Origin: Smittium culicis
Lineage: Eukaryota > Kickxellomycota > Harpellomycetes > Harpellales > Legeriomycetaceae
NCBI GenBank assembly: GCA_001970855.1
Contig: LSSN01005747.1
Span: forward strand, 1 to 50,938
Direction of reading: 5' to 3'
Length of the DNA stretch: 50,938 nucleotides
Shown: positions 1 through 10,900 of the stretch, piece after piece
Numbering within the stretch: the first letter of the stretch is position 1
How the letters are laid out: each line of letters starts with the position of its first letter
Program-made: the position numbers and the translations under genes
The notes under the pieces: generated by a model
Databases searched by the model: none
Told to the model about the DNA's origin: nothing
What the model saw: the letters and a program-made list of their open reading frames with translations, nothing else

Positions 1-110
1 GGAGGGGTGTCGGTCGAAAAATTGTTTTTTTAACTTTTTAAATATTTAAAATATTTTTTTGTATACTTTTAAATTATGTTTAATAAATCTCTGACAATAA
101 AAACAAATAT
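1..110 (+). mobile_element. 3' tail of a LINE copy (cut by window start)
   Basis: The stretch after GGTCG is an AT-rich tail that aligns by eye with the tails at 13473-13571, 33237-33331 and 34720-34807. All share the block TTTTTAACTTTTT, then GTATACTT, then a CTCT(G)-GA motif leading into an A-rich end. The first bases correspond to the end of the LINE reading frame in the 12.4-13.6 kb copy, so this is the 3' end of a copy that starts outside the window. Confidence 0.65.
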
Positions 111-720
111 ATATTTAAAAAATAATTAAAATTAGATAAAAATTTCAAGTTAAAGCCGCGCAAAAAATATGAGTTTTCTAGGATTATGAACTACTTATTA
201 ATGAAATAAACATTTGAAGGTATATTTTATCTGCAACTATTATAACTTGATGAATAATGTAAAATAGCACATTCAACGTTTAATACATTGCAGCTATAAA
301 ACTCGAGATAATTCCAGTCAAAAAATACATCCGATAATGTATAAGATTTCTATCATGTTAAAATGGGTGAAAAACAGCGATTGTGAGTATTACTATTAAT
401 ATTATTCATAGGGAAAAGAAATAAATAGAAAACATGACCACCACCCCTCCCATAAAAAATGCCGAGATGAATCTTAACGTTAAATACAAAAATAAGTGAT
501 AAAACCTGCTTTAATTGCTAAAATAAGAGCGATTAATTGGGTAGATGTTAGGAGGATTCTGTTGATAATGGGTTCGATCTGCATAGCATTCACTCGCGCG
601 CCAGAATATAATGAGGTATTTATGGAGGAAGTAACGGCAAAAGGTCAATGTAAAACATTCTGTTTTATAGGCAGAATGAATAAAAAACTGCGCTTAACCC
701 AATCCCAACCCCATATCTAG

Positions 721-851
721 CCGTGGAATCTCAAGATCTGTTTGTGAAGAGACCTTCTTTTTCTGCTACAGATTCTTCCTCGTTCAGCAATTGGCTGCAA
801 AAACAAATCGCCGAGTACAGCACACCATTGGCCAAAGTTTCAGATTCTTAG
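721..851 (+). CDS. C-terminal exon of an unidentified protein
   Basis: From a CTAG acceptor at 717-720 a clean frame runs to a TAG at 849-851. It encodes about 43 residues of ordinary composition (acidic, Ser-rich, then a possible helix with NWLQKQIAEY), and its GC content is well above the flanks. The frame needs one base carried from the previous exon. I could not find that exon with certainty. A candidate first exon starts at ATG 434 (MTTTPPIKNAEMNLN), and the stretch 540-640 is GC-richer, but I found no donor/acceptor set that joins them in frame. The product is not recognised. Because a LINE tail lies just upstream, a gene damaged by insertion is also possible. Confidence 0.4.
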
Positions 852-1250
852 TTTTGGCGGGGAATTTTTTAAGCAGGAAAAAAGTCCGTTTTAGAGTTTG
901 TTGGGTAATATAACTTAATTGGAAGAAACATTAAAAATATAATAAATGTAAAAAAAAAATTTTTTTTTTTATTTAGCGTATAAAAATAAAGTCGGGTTGG
1001 ACAGGCTTTAATTGTTGGCCATTTAAGTGCGTTTAATTTAAAGTAGCAGATAAAAAGCCCGCATAAAAAAAACAAAAAGTAAAAATAAAATTAAAATAAA
1101 ATTCGTCCTTTCAGAACTCATCTTTGTCCCCTTAGCCCAAGTTCCTAAAAACACTCCACTTTGCCATTCCAACCTAGCTTTTTTTTTGATAATCATCCTA
1201 CTCCCCCCCCCCCCACCCTTTTGAAAATTTGATTTTTCTAGATATTCATA
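852..1250. other. Intergenic region upstream of ADE1
   Basis: AT-rich spacer containing the 3' flank of the preceding exon and the presumed ADE1 promoter. It has a C-run at 1203-1214 about 35 bp before the ADE1 start. I see no gene in it. Confidence 0.6.
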
Positions 1251-2579
1251 ATGAGCAAATCATTGATTGAAAGCAATTTGCCTGATCTTGAATTGGTAGC
1301 AAGGGGTAAAGTAAGAGAGCTTTACAAAGTCGGTGAAGACGCCCTTTTGTTCATCGCCACCGACAGAATAAGCGCTTTCGATGTTATTATGAAAACTGTA
1401 AGTCGTTAAAATCCTCTCACATGTCTTATTTCTTACTCTTGATATACATATACCTAATTAAAAAATTTCTCTCTTAAATCCATCTCAACCACAAAAAATT
1501 GATTTTTTTTCAAAAGCCTATCGAAGGAAAAGGCAAAATCTTGACCCAATTAAGTACCTTTTGGTTTGACTTGTTGAAGGATATAGTACCTAACCATTTT
1601 ATAACCTCCAAAATCGACGAGATGCCCGAGAATGTAGCTAAATACAGAGATCAGATAGAAAACAGATCTCTATTAGTTAAAAGACTAACTGTCCTCCCAA
1701 TCGAAGCCATTGTCCGTGGTTATCTTTCGGGTTAGTACCTTTCGCTATTATACCTAGACTTCCTTGTCCTCCTTTTTTTTATCTTCAGAAAAAAAAAATA
1801 AAACTTTAATTTATTTGTTTCTATAAAGGCTCTGCTTGGAACGAATACAAACAAAGTGGAACCGTTCATGGAATTCAAATGCCCGAAAATATGCGCGAAT
1901 CCCAAAAACTTCCACACCCCATCTTCACTCCTAGTACCAAAGCTGAATATGGCGAACACGGTAACTGTTCTTTTTTTTTTACTACATACTTTTTAATTAG
2001 CTCGCAATTTGGATTCAATATTAACCTCTTCATTTTTTCCTTTACTTTTTTTTTTTTCTTAGACATTAATATTCACCCAGACGAAAGTAATTTCTTCACT
2101 TATCCTACCTCTCCGCATAATTTTCTTTTCTTGTATTTGCTACCTTTACTAACAACTAACAAAAATGTGATTTTGTTTTTTTTACAATTGTAGCAAAAAA
2201 AATCATTGGCGAGGAACTGGCTCAAAAAGTCGCGGAAGTATCAGTGAAACTCTACGAAACTGCCGCCGAGTTTGCCATCAAGCGCGGCATTATCATTGCT
2301 GATACCAAATTCGAGTTTGGCGTTGACGCTGACGGGCAGCTCTACTTGATCGATGAAGTCCTGACCCCCGACTCGTCGCGCTTCTGGCCAGCATCCACCT
2401 ATAAAGTCGGCAAGCCCCAGCAAAGCTACGATAAACAGTACCTCCGCGACTACCTGGACAGTATCTCCTTCGACAAAGCCACGCCTATCGATCTTCCCCC
2501 CGTTGTTTCTGACGATACTCTACGCAAATACATCGAAGCTTTTGTCAAATTGACCGGAAAACGCCCTGACTTGCTCTAA
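1251..2579 (+). CDS. ADE1: Phosphoribosylaminoimidazole-succinocarboxamide (SAICAR) synthase
   Basis: Cytosolic ATP-dependent ligase of de novo purine synthesis, joining CAIR and aspartate to give SAICAR. Five exons assemble in frame: 1251-1397, 1517-1730, 1829-1960, 2063-2086 and 2194-2579. All introns are GT-AG (119, 98, 102 and 107 bp), giving 300 residues against about 306 in yeast Ade1. The N-terminal [10 protein letters not shown] block, the family signature [14 protein letters not shown] (split by intron 2), [13 protein letters not shown], the second signature IADTKFEFG and [12 protein letters not shown] are all present. Exon 4 is only 24 nt. The last exon is clearly richer in GC than the earlier ones. 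The start is the first ATG after the C-run and fits family N-termini. It converges on the RPAC1 gene. A possible poly(A) signal AATAAA lies at 2650-2655. Confidence 0.97.
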
Positions 2580-3189
2580 GACTCCTCTCTCTCTCTTTTT
2601 CTTTCTTTCTTTTTTTTTTCTTTCTTTTTTATTTATTTAATTGATTAAAAATAAAATTTCTATTACAATATAACACACAGCAATTTTCTAGATTATACTT
2701 CAAAGTGTTCCAACTGCATCTAATTACGAATAATCGTTTTCTATGCCCAATTTTTCTCTCCTTTTGTTAGTTTATAATAAAAAATGTATGTATTACTAGA
2801 TTATATTCTTGAAAAAATAACGCCACGTACAACCGTCTCTTTATGAAGCTAAAAAAAGAAAAAAAATTTATAAAATAAAGTGATATTGAGTAAAAAAGTA
2901 AAGATTATAATGACTGTAGCAAGTTTGTGAGATTTACAAGAAAGTATCGAAATAATTAGAAAAGTAGATTTGGTGAATTTAGCTGTAAATATCGGGGAAA
3001 AGAAAAAAAAAAAGTAACTAGAAAAAATAAAATAAAATAATATAAATTTTTTTTTGAGGAAGAAAAAGAGTGGGAGGGAAGTGGGGGGTAAAGATGTGTG
3101 TGTGTGTGTGTGTCTGGTGTGGTGTAGTGTGGTGTAGTGTGGGGTTATATTTGTGAGGGAATTGTAATTTATAGTATACATATATACTC
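2580..3189. other. Convergent intergenic region with simple repeats
   Basis: Spacer between the two convergent 3' ends of ADE1 and RPAC1. It has a pyrimidine-rich TTTC tract (2581-2632), a (TG)n run at about 3094-3113, and a 10-bp unit GGTGTAGTGT twice at 3121-3140. No coding sequence is supported. Confidence 0.7.
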
Positions 3190-4782
3190 TTATTTTTTTT
3201 CTAGGAGCGAGGATATGGAGTGCTTGAGAGTTTGGCATTTCGACGCGAGGATTTCTATCGCCATGTGCAACAGCTCCGGTGGCGAAATGGCGCCCGTCGA
3301 CTCGATGTTGAAGATGAAATGGTCGCGGACGCGCTCCAGCTTGACTTTACCGTCGAACTCCTCGTGGCGCAGAACTTCGCGGCTGACCGTGTCCTTTCTC
3401 GGGTTGACCACCTTCGCAACCATCTTGCCTATTGGTACAAATTTTTGTTAATTAGATCTGCTAAACGTTTTTTTTTAGTTATTTTGAGAAAATATTAATA
3501 TTGTTGTTATTTTACCGTTTTCGTTGACTACGTCGACAACGCCTTCAGGGAAGCATTTCTGGAACTTGTATGCATCGTCGCCAGATATTTCTTTGGTGAT
3601 GATGATATCGGGCAGGAGTCTGTACGATGCGGTCGCAACGGGCGAGAATTTCGCGTGGTCTCTGCCAATGCCCTTCTGGCAATGGAGCTCGCAAACTATT
3701 TCCTGGCCGGGTCTGAGTTTTGCCAAAAGGATATCGTCGTGGACTGGCTTGATCGGCGAGCTGGCGAACCGTTCGGCCTGGTCGCCTTTCGGGTCCCACT
3801 TCAAATGGCTCGAGTATACGGAACTGTTGATATACTTGACTTTCGGATCTTTCTCGTCCTTGCTTGCATCTGGGTTGAATTTACACCCGATGTTTAGCTT
3901 GAACACAATTGTGTTTTGGTCGGTTGGGTCTTCATTATCTATAAAATAATGAAAAAAACATGTTACCTCATAGCACCAAAATTCGCGAGAACAAGATCAA
4001 AATAAAGGTAAGTTATAATCTTAAAATAATAAATAAATAATTATATATATTAGGGCTTAAAAAGGGATAATGATTATTGTATTTAAGAGAGAATTTAAAG
4101 TGAGACAAGTTACCTTCTTTCCAGGAAAATTCTCGAGGATCAGCTTTGATAGGTACTAGACCAAATCTTTGTGATAAGACCTCATCCTGGATAACGCCGG
4201 TGTTATTCAGCATATATACCTTCTCAATAGCCATTGTTGGGATCTATTGAAAATTAATAAAGGTGTTAATCAAAGTCGGCTCCTTGTGATGGCGAAGAAA
4301 AAGTAGGGGCTAGTATAAAAAACTGCTAGAGGATTATGCTTACTTCAGATATCAAAATGCGTCTTAATGCGTTGGCAATAGAGGCATCAACGCCGATTAA
4401 ATCAAATTCCATCTCAAGAGGCGAAACTTTCCATATTTTTATTTTTAGTTTCTATTGTATAAAGAATTTGGCGAGAAGACAGTAAATGGTTATATTAGTT
4501 TTTTTTTTTTTTTTTAAAGAAAAAGAAAGGAAGTATCTGGAATACATTAATGAGTTCATCGATTTTGAATTCTGAGGTGGAATCGAATTCTGTGAAAGGA
4601 ATATCGGTAGTTGAAACCTAAATAAAAAAAAATAGACCAAGAATATTTAGTAAAAGTATATGTGTCTTTTGGGAGCAAAAATCAATCTGCTTATTTTGAG
4701 GGGGAGAGATAAAAGCGAGTTGATAAAGACTTACATCCAAAACTTGATCTTTAAGGATCTTTACATTAGTAGATTTGCTCAT
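3190..4782 (-). CDS. RPC40: DNA-directed RNA polymerases I and III subunit RPAC1 (AC40)
   Basis: Alpha-like assembly subunit shared by RNA polymerases I and III; it pairs with AC19 in the nucleus. Six exons join in frame on the minus strand: 4735-4782, 4546-4617, 4344-4451, 4114-4243, 3516-3938 and 3190-3428, all with GT-AG introns. The protein is 339 residues, against 335 in yeast Rpc40. The 30-40 kDa subunit signature [15 protein letters not shown] lies near residue 65 and crosses the third intron. [51 protein letters not shown] and [15 protein letters not shown] follow in family order. The N-terminus ([10 protein letters not shown]) is on its own 48-nt exon and its assignment rests on frame and family length. 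It may share its upstream region with nothing else: HEM13 next door is also on the minus strand. Confidence 0.96.
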
Positions 4783-5605
4783 TTTGGAATATTCCTAGAA
4801 ATTAAATTATAGTTAATCAGTTTTGGCTCTGCTAGTAGGAGAGGGATGGTTTGCGGGTCAGCGGGGTTAGGGGTTAGGGTGGGGCGTGTTTTTGCTTAAG
4901 TTTGAGATCTTTGGCGTCTTTTACTTGGGGTAAAACAAAATTAAATGTATTTATAAGAAAAAAGTTTGGTAATTTCGAATTTTTTGGATTACCAAATCAA
5001 AAACTAGTAAAAAAAAAAAATTTTTTTATTATTAGTTTACTTTTTTTTTTGTTTTTTTATCGGATAATTCGCTATTATTGGCTGATCAAACTATTATACC
5101 TATCAAAATTTATTTGTTACAGTTTTTTGGGCTGAAATTGTATCAATTCCATTAAAAAAAAACTTTTTTGTATTAATCTATTCAGCAAAGAGTTTATTGT
5201 AAATTGGAAGCCAAAACTTTTTAGCGATTAAGCTGTGCTGACTTTTCCATACTTGTTAGCAAGTATGCTGTTTTATGAATTATGACAAAATAGAAGGTGA
5301 AAAAAAAAAAAAACAATATAGAAGTTCTATACACTATATTTTTTTTTTTTTGATTTCAAGGAGATGGGAGCGATGAGGGGGGGGGGAGAGGGAGAGTGAG
5401 GATTTTGAAGAAATAAACAAGTATTTTATTTTGGATGTTTAGTGTAATTTAAAAAAAAAAAAAGTATAAATAGAATTAAGAATGTATATAAATAAAAGGT
5501 TCATGAAATGGGGGGGGGTTAATGAGAAAGGGGGAAGGGAGGAGAGGCTTGCGTAAAAAATGACAACAAACATAAAGCAGGAAAAAAAAAAAAAGGATAA
5601 TGAGT
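4783..5605. other. Intergenic region between RPAC1 and HEM13
   Basis: AT-rich spacer with long A and T runs and purine-rich G tracts (for example about 5370-5400 and 5510-5560). It holds the RPAC1 promoter and the HEM13 3' flank. I see no gene. Confidence 0.6.
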
Positions 5606-7028
5606 TTATACCCAATCACGCGGGAAACGCAGAATTTCAAGAGACATAGACTCTAATGATCCGGGTTCAGTTTTGTAGTTGTATTGGAAGATGCAATTGA
5701 GCGGTAGAGAGGAGAGGATACTTTCGGTGCGGACGGAGGTAGTGATACCAAACCGAGTTCCGCGGTCGAAGCATAGATTGAATTCGACTGATCTACTCCT
5801 TCTAACTAGCTGCCATTCCTTGTTTTTCTTTGAGTAAGGGGTGTTTACGCGTTTGCTGAGAATGGGGATGTAAGCGAAGAGGTAGGCTTTTGCGGCGTCC
5901 TTGACGAACTCGAAGAGTTCTTCAGCAGGTTTATTGTCGAGATCATCGAAGAAGATGCCGCCAACACCGCGGTGTTCGCCTCTGTTAGGAAGAAAGAAGT
6001 ATTCATCGCACCATTTTTTGAATGCGGGGTAGTATCTATGGTCATACTTATCGCAAACGCGTTTATGTACGGAATGGAAGAAGTTGGCGTCTTCGTCAAT
6101 AACGTAAGCGGGGTTGAGGTCGGCGCCGCCGCCGAACCAGTACAATACGGGCTCGCTATCCTCAAGACAGTCAGATTTAAAAAGTTCAAAATAGCGGTAG
6201 TTAGCGTGGGAGCTTGGGGCGAAAGGATTGTTTGGATGGATGGCGATAGATAAACCAGAGACTTTGAATTTGTAATCGACGCCTTCTTCAAGCTTGAGTT
6301 CTTTTCGCTTAGCAAAACTTTGCATTTTTATGCTTCCTTCGATGACGGATACGTTGACACAAGATTTCTCGAAAATTTTTCCGCCTTGTAATACTCTTGT
6401 AATTCCGTAGCCGCCTTCTTCGCGCTCCCATTTATCGTAAGAAAATTCGTTTCCGTCTAAGCCGCTTAGAATGCTACAGATCCTATGCTGCATATCAAGA
6501 ATAAAAGATTCCATGCGTTTGTTTAGGAGCTTTGTGGTGATTTTTTCTTCGACATTCTAAAAAATTAGGAAAGAGTATGTGAGTTTATATATATTTAGGA
6601 AAGGGAAGAAATCAGCTAAAGATAGGTAAGAATAAAACGTTTGTCTTACAGTTATCGAATTGAGGACTATAAACAATTTTTAAATGTAAAAATAAAAAAG
6701 GTTAGAGAAGTGTAAAATTATAAATAATTATTGTATGCGAGGAAAGAGGGGGTAGATATAATATAAGGTGGAAGGTGAAAGCGAACTTACGATTCGAGTA
6801 TTCTACGGTATTGTTGTTCTTATTTTGATGAGGTGAAGAGTTTTGGGTGGGGGGAATCTTATGGGTAGAGTTATTTTGGGGAGTATCGATAATAGAGCTA
6901 ACAGATAGGGGAGATTTTTTAGGAGGGGCACGAACTTTTTTAGTAAATTCGGGTGTGTTTTCTTGGTAAAAACCATTCGTTTCAGAAATGGAACGTTTTT
7001 TCAAGTCTATTTGTGATACTTGAGGCAT
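5606..7028 (-). CDS. HEM13: Coproporphyrinogen III oxidase (oxygen-dependent)
   Basis: Oxidative decarboxylation of coproporphyrinogen III to protoporphyrinogen IX in heme synthesis. The main exon 5606-6556 carries the whole catalytic domain: WEREEGGYG, GGKIFEKSCVNVSV, HPNNPFAPSSHANYRYFE, WFGGGADLNPAY, the CPO signature at residues 266-289, VEFNLCFDRGTRFG and the C-terminal RFPRDWV. An in-frame TAG just before 6556 together with a TTTTTTAG acceptor shows that an exon precedes it. A 17-nt microexon (6650-6666) and a first exon (6791-7028) join in exact phase to give 401 residues. The first about 80 residues are low-complexity (Asn, Pro, Ser, Thr) and absent from yeast Hem13 (328 aa). Whether they target the protein is unclear. 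In the signature the usual His before Arg is Asn (PNRGE, residue 276). Confidence 0.95.
6650..6666 (-). other. HEM13: 17-nt microexon of HEM13
   Basis: On the minus strand the sequence TTTATAG precedes and GTAAGA follows this 17-nt block. Exon 1 ends with one base of a codon; adding 17 nt gives LLNSIT with the split codon and leads at phase 0 into NVEEK of the main exon. Joining exon 1 directly to the main exon breaks the frame, which is the reason for calling it. Confidence 0.65.
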
Positions 7029-10000
7029 ATTGAAGAGTTTGAAGATTTAGGGTAATAAGGTATGTGGGGTTGTAGTGTAGAGTTGTGTGGCTCTTTTGTT
7101 GTTAGTGCGGGGCTGTGTATTAAAAAAAGAAATGAAAGTATATAAATACGGGAGAGCTTTATACTACTAATTGAAAAATCTGTAAATATATTTACAAGTT
7201 AGTTTGGGAGACAGATTTTAAAAAGGGACAAAAAAGCTCGGGTAATAAAAGGAATAAAATAAAAAGTATAGTATAGTATAATATGAAGTGGGAGGAATTA
7301 AAGCAGGGTTGATAGGAGAATAGAGATGGTGAGCAGAAGATTTAAAGCAGGCTTTATAAAAGAGGGGATGTGGTGGATATGAAGCTTAAAGAGGAGATAA
7401 CTTTAAGAGAAAAAAATTGTATTTTACAAGATGTTTTTTTTTAAGTTTTAATTTCATGAAAAATGAAAAATTTAGGGCGGCGCTTTTATTAAATAAGACT
7501 TTTTTTTTAATTACTTCATCGAAAATAGTATAGATGAACAGCGCAACTAAACTTTTCACGCATTGGTAGAGCGAGCTGACCAATCACAAAGGGAGATTCT
7601 CCGAAAAAAATCAAACGTTTCAAAAATAAAGTATAGATAAGTTTCAGAAACTTTCAAAGAAAAAAATCATGCGGGAAATTAAAAGGCTCGGCAAACAAAA
7701 GCTATAAGGCCTTGCTTATAAAACAGCCAATGGCGGCGAAAAGTACAGCTATGCAGACACCAAATCCTTAAATAAATAGTCATTAAGATACCAAATCCCT
7801 ATAAAGAATGGCTGTGTAGGTTTCGAAAGACATGCGAGAATTTGATGGAATATGGAAGAAACAAGCCTGCACTTGAATCGGTTATCTTGGATTTGGAAAT
7901 GGCGTGATCCATAAACGCATCGCTGCTAGTCGACAAATCTTGCATTTGTTCAAAGTGTCAAAAAAGCTGACTGAGCAAAACTCCTCTTCCAGTGACAGCG
8001 CTGAGATGAATCACTTGCTCGGACAATCCAGCTGTCCTAGCCTGATCCCCCTTTCTTGAGGAGTTCCCCATCCCTTTTTCCTGTGCAGCTGCTCATCCCT
8101 AAACTTAACTGCCTTGTGCACAAATACTTTAACCAAAAAATATATATTATATATGTTGATCTGATAAATGCTCACACCTCGGCCACATACACCATTGGCC
8201 CGCTCTTCGCTATCTCACCATGATGCAGACAACCAATCAGGAAGATGATTGACTTCAGGAAATTATCAGCTGATAATTTTTCAGTTTCCTATATTCTGGT
8301 TGCGCTCTTTGCATTTGAAATAAGGGTTAATTCTTCCTAAAAACTCTTGGAATAGCATAAATGACTAAAGGGAAAAAAAAATTAAAAATAATTAGGTGAT
8401 TAAAGGTCTTGGCCTGATTCCTCAAAAATAATTAATTTTCAGCAACTGCCCACTAATTCTCTGCCATTTAGCCCCCCCCCTGAATTAAGTAATCTTCGGC
8501 TGTTATGATTTGCCACATAAACCCATAAGATTTTTGTGTCATTCTATAATCGCTTGCTCCATTTTTTTTCCACCATTCACAAATAGATCAGCTAATTGTG
8601 TAACTCGCATGGCGTAAATCAGCATTTACGTTCCTGCGGATTTACTGGTGTTATGTTGGAATTTCTAGATTCTTGAAGAACTTTATATTACTGAGAATTA
8701 CTAATTTTCTCATAAACCATATTTGAAATATCGTACGATAATTCTCAAATCTCGCCTCCTCTTTTTAAGCCCCTCCCCATTATTGGCCCGAATTCCGCTT
8801 GATTTCCTCTTTTGCCAAAACCCCTCTTACTATTCCTGCCAATTTCGTGTCCTATCTAAAAAAAAAAAGTGCTCGTCTTTGAAGGCTTGGCGGCCTATTC
8901 AAACTTGCTATTTTGTGCTAATATCTTTCCTCCGCCATACAGTCGCCACCGACAACGTCTATACTAAATCCCAGCTTGTAAATATCAAAAGCCTTTTCAT
9001 TAATTTATTATCGCCTGCCTTTCCCCCAATTCTGCCATTGCTTCACATATACTCATTTAATCATTAAATAAATAAATAAATAAATAAAAAGGTTTATCCT
9101 CCCCTTAATTTCTACACAGTAAGTAACCAATTCGTACATGTCGTGAGTGGTTTAATCCCCTAAAGTCCAGCATCGATAAGGTGCCATGTTTACTTCATCA
9201 TATAAATACCACCATCTATTATTAACCCCCACTCTAAATATATCCATCGTACCATTATGCATAAAAAAAAACATTATTTTAATACACCCCCTTCCATCAC
9301 GCGCAGCTATACACATTCATGTTAATCAAATCATACATTCCTCATTTAACCACGCCATCCAAGTAGACTCACTCTAGAACCCATACACATCGTTATTTCC
9401 TCCCTCCTAAATTCTTTTAATGAAAATCGCACTAAATCACCTCCACTTCCACCTCATATACACAAATATCTAAACTTATTTCATAACTAACACATCATCA
9501 CCTCTGCCCCCATCCTTCCCCGAATTCTACTATAAACACCATTATTATTTACCTAATTCATACTTTATGGCTAATTGAACTACATCTTTACCTCAATATA
9601 ACTATCGCTAACCTCCCCCACCCACCCCCAACCTGCTCTTTCTTTTGATTTGTTAATTCTATTTACCTCTTGAATATAATCACTTCATATATATATCTAT
9701 CATTTCACCCACTTATAAAAGTATAAATAAAATATCGCGGTATTTTTTGTATCACCTGATCACCCAATTATTAATAAATTCTTTTTTTGAATTTATTACC
9801 TCGGCGTATAATATTTACAATTGTCTAATCAAAAAAAAACCCCTTTATATACAATATCTATTAACCCTGCTTAACTTTGTTGTCCCTGTTCCCGCCAAGC
9901 CTAAATAATCTTAATCTTACGTGATTTGTATTAAAGTATAAGCATATACTATTTTTACCATTTTTAAATATTACTAATATACGAATCACCATCAGCTCAA

Positions 10001-10869
10001 TACATTAATAATATTAAAACACATCATTACCTGAATCTTAAACTTAATTTTTTCTAACTTATTGCCTTATTCCAAAAAAAAAAAAAAAAAAAAATTCTTT
10101 TAATTAATAGCTTGATTGCTTTTAATTTTCGCTTGTAGTCTTCATATACTATTTACAAAAAAAAAATTTTTTTTATTGACACTACAAAATTCCCAACCTC
10201 TAAATTTATTATTAAAAAAAGCCATATGCTTGTCTCTATATCTATACTCGCTGCAAAGCTCAAAGTTGTATTATTATTATTAAACATCTATTATTTATTA
10301 TTTTATTCGCTATGTTTTAAATAAAAAGTGGGACCACACTTTTTACATATAACCAATATTTGGATAATTTAAAACATTATTAGTCAGCTAAATAAAAATG
10401 CATTTCACTTTTTATTTTTTTACAAAATAAACTTGTTAGCAAAATAGATTTTGATGTAGTTTTCGAAATACTTAATTTAAATATTTCTGGAATAAAAAAA
10501 ATTAAGAGACACATATTTTTTATCGATCAAGTGGGTACCACACTAAACGCTCTTTAACATATTAAAAAATATTTGCAATACTTACATACACAAGCCTCTT
10601 TTTTTATTTATATTAATTCAACCAGCTAATATTATTACAACTTACAACTTGCGAAAAAATCTTGATTTTTCTATTCTCTTGGTCTTATTTTTCTTCATAC
10701 TTAAATCATCCTGGGAAGTAGTTGCCTTTATATCTCTGCATCGGTACTATAGTTTTCTTATTAACTTTAAAAGTATATATACAAAACACTTACTCAACTC
10801 TATACACAATAAATAAAGAATAGTTTATACTATTATCTTCGATTATAGAATTTCAGTACTGCACGCTAA

Positions 10870-10900
<31 letters not shown>

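Noticed and set aside
530..610. B-box-like GGGTTCGATCTG
   Set aside because: No matching A box at the right distance and no closing acceptor stem.
2849..3238. 129-codon minus-strand frame
   Set aside because: It is the complement of poly-T and TG repeats (His/Thr and Phe strings) and overlaps the RPAC1 3' end.
4860..4886. Telomere-like GGGGTTAGGGGTTAGGG
   Set aside because: Only two imperfect units inside a promoter region; chance or simple repeat.
7550..7610. tRNA-like string GCATTGGTAGAGCGAGC
   Set aside because: Resembles an A box, but no B box or acceptor-stem pairing follows.
8210..8285. Possible C/D-box RNA (ATGATGC ... CTGA)
   Set aside because: The boxes are imperfect and there is no terminal stem; the CAGCTG palindrome explains the CTGA.
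8723..9377. Open stretches that look like small proteins
   Set aside because: Composition follows the C-rich, G-poor skew; no motif, no supporting splice sites.
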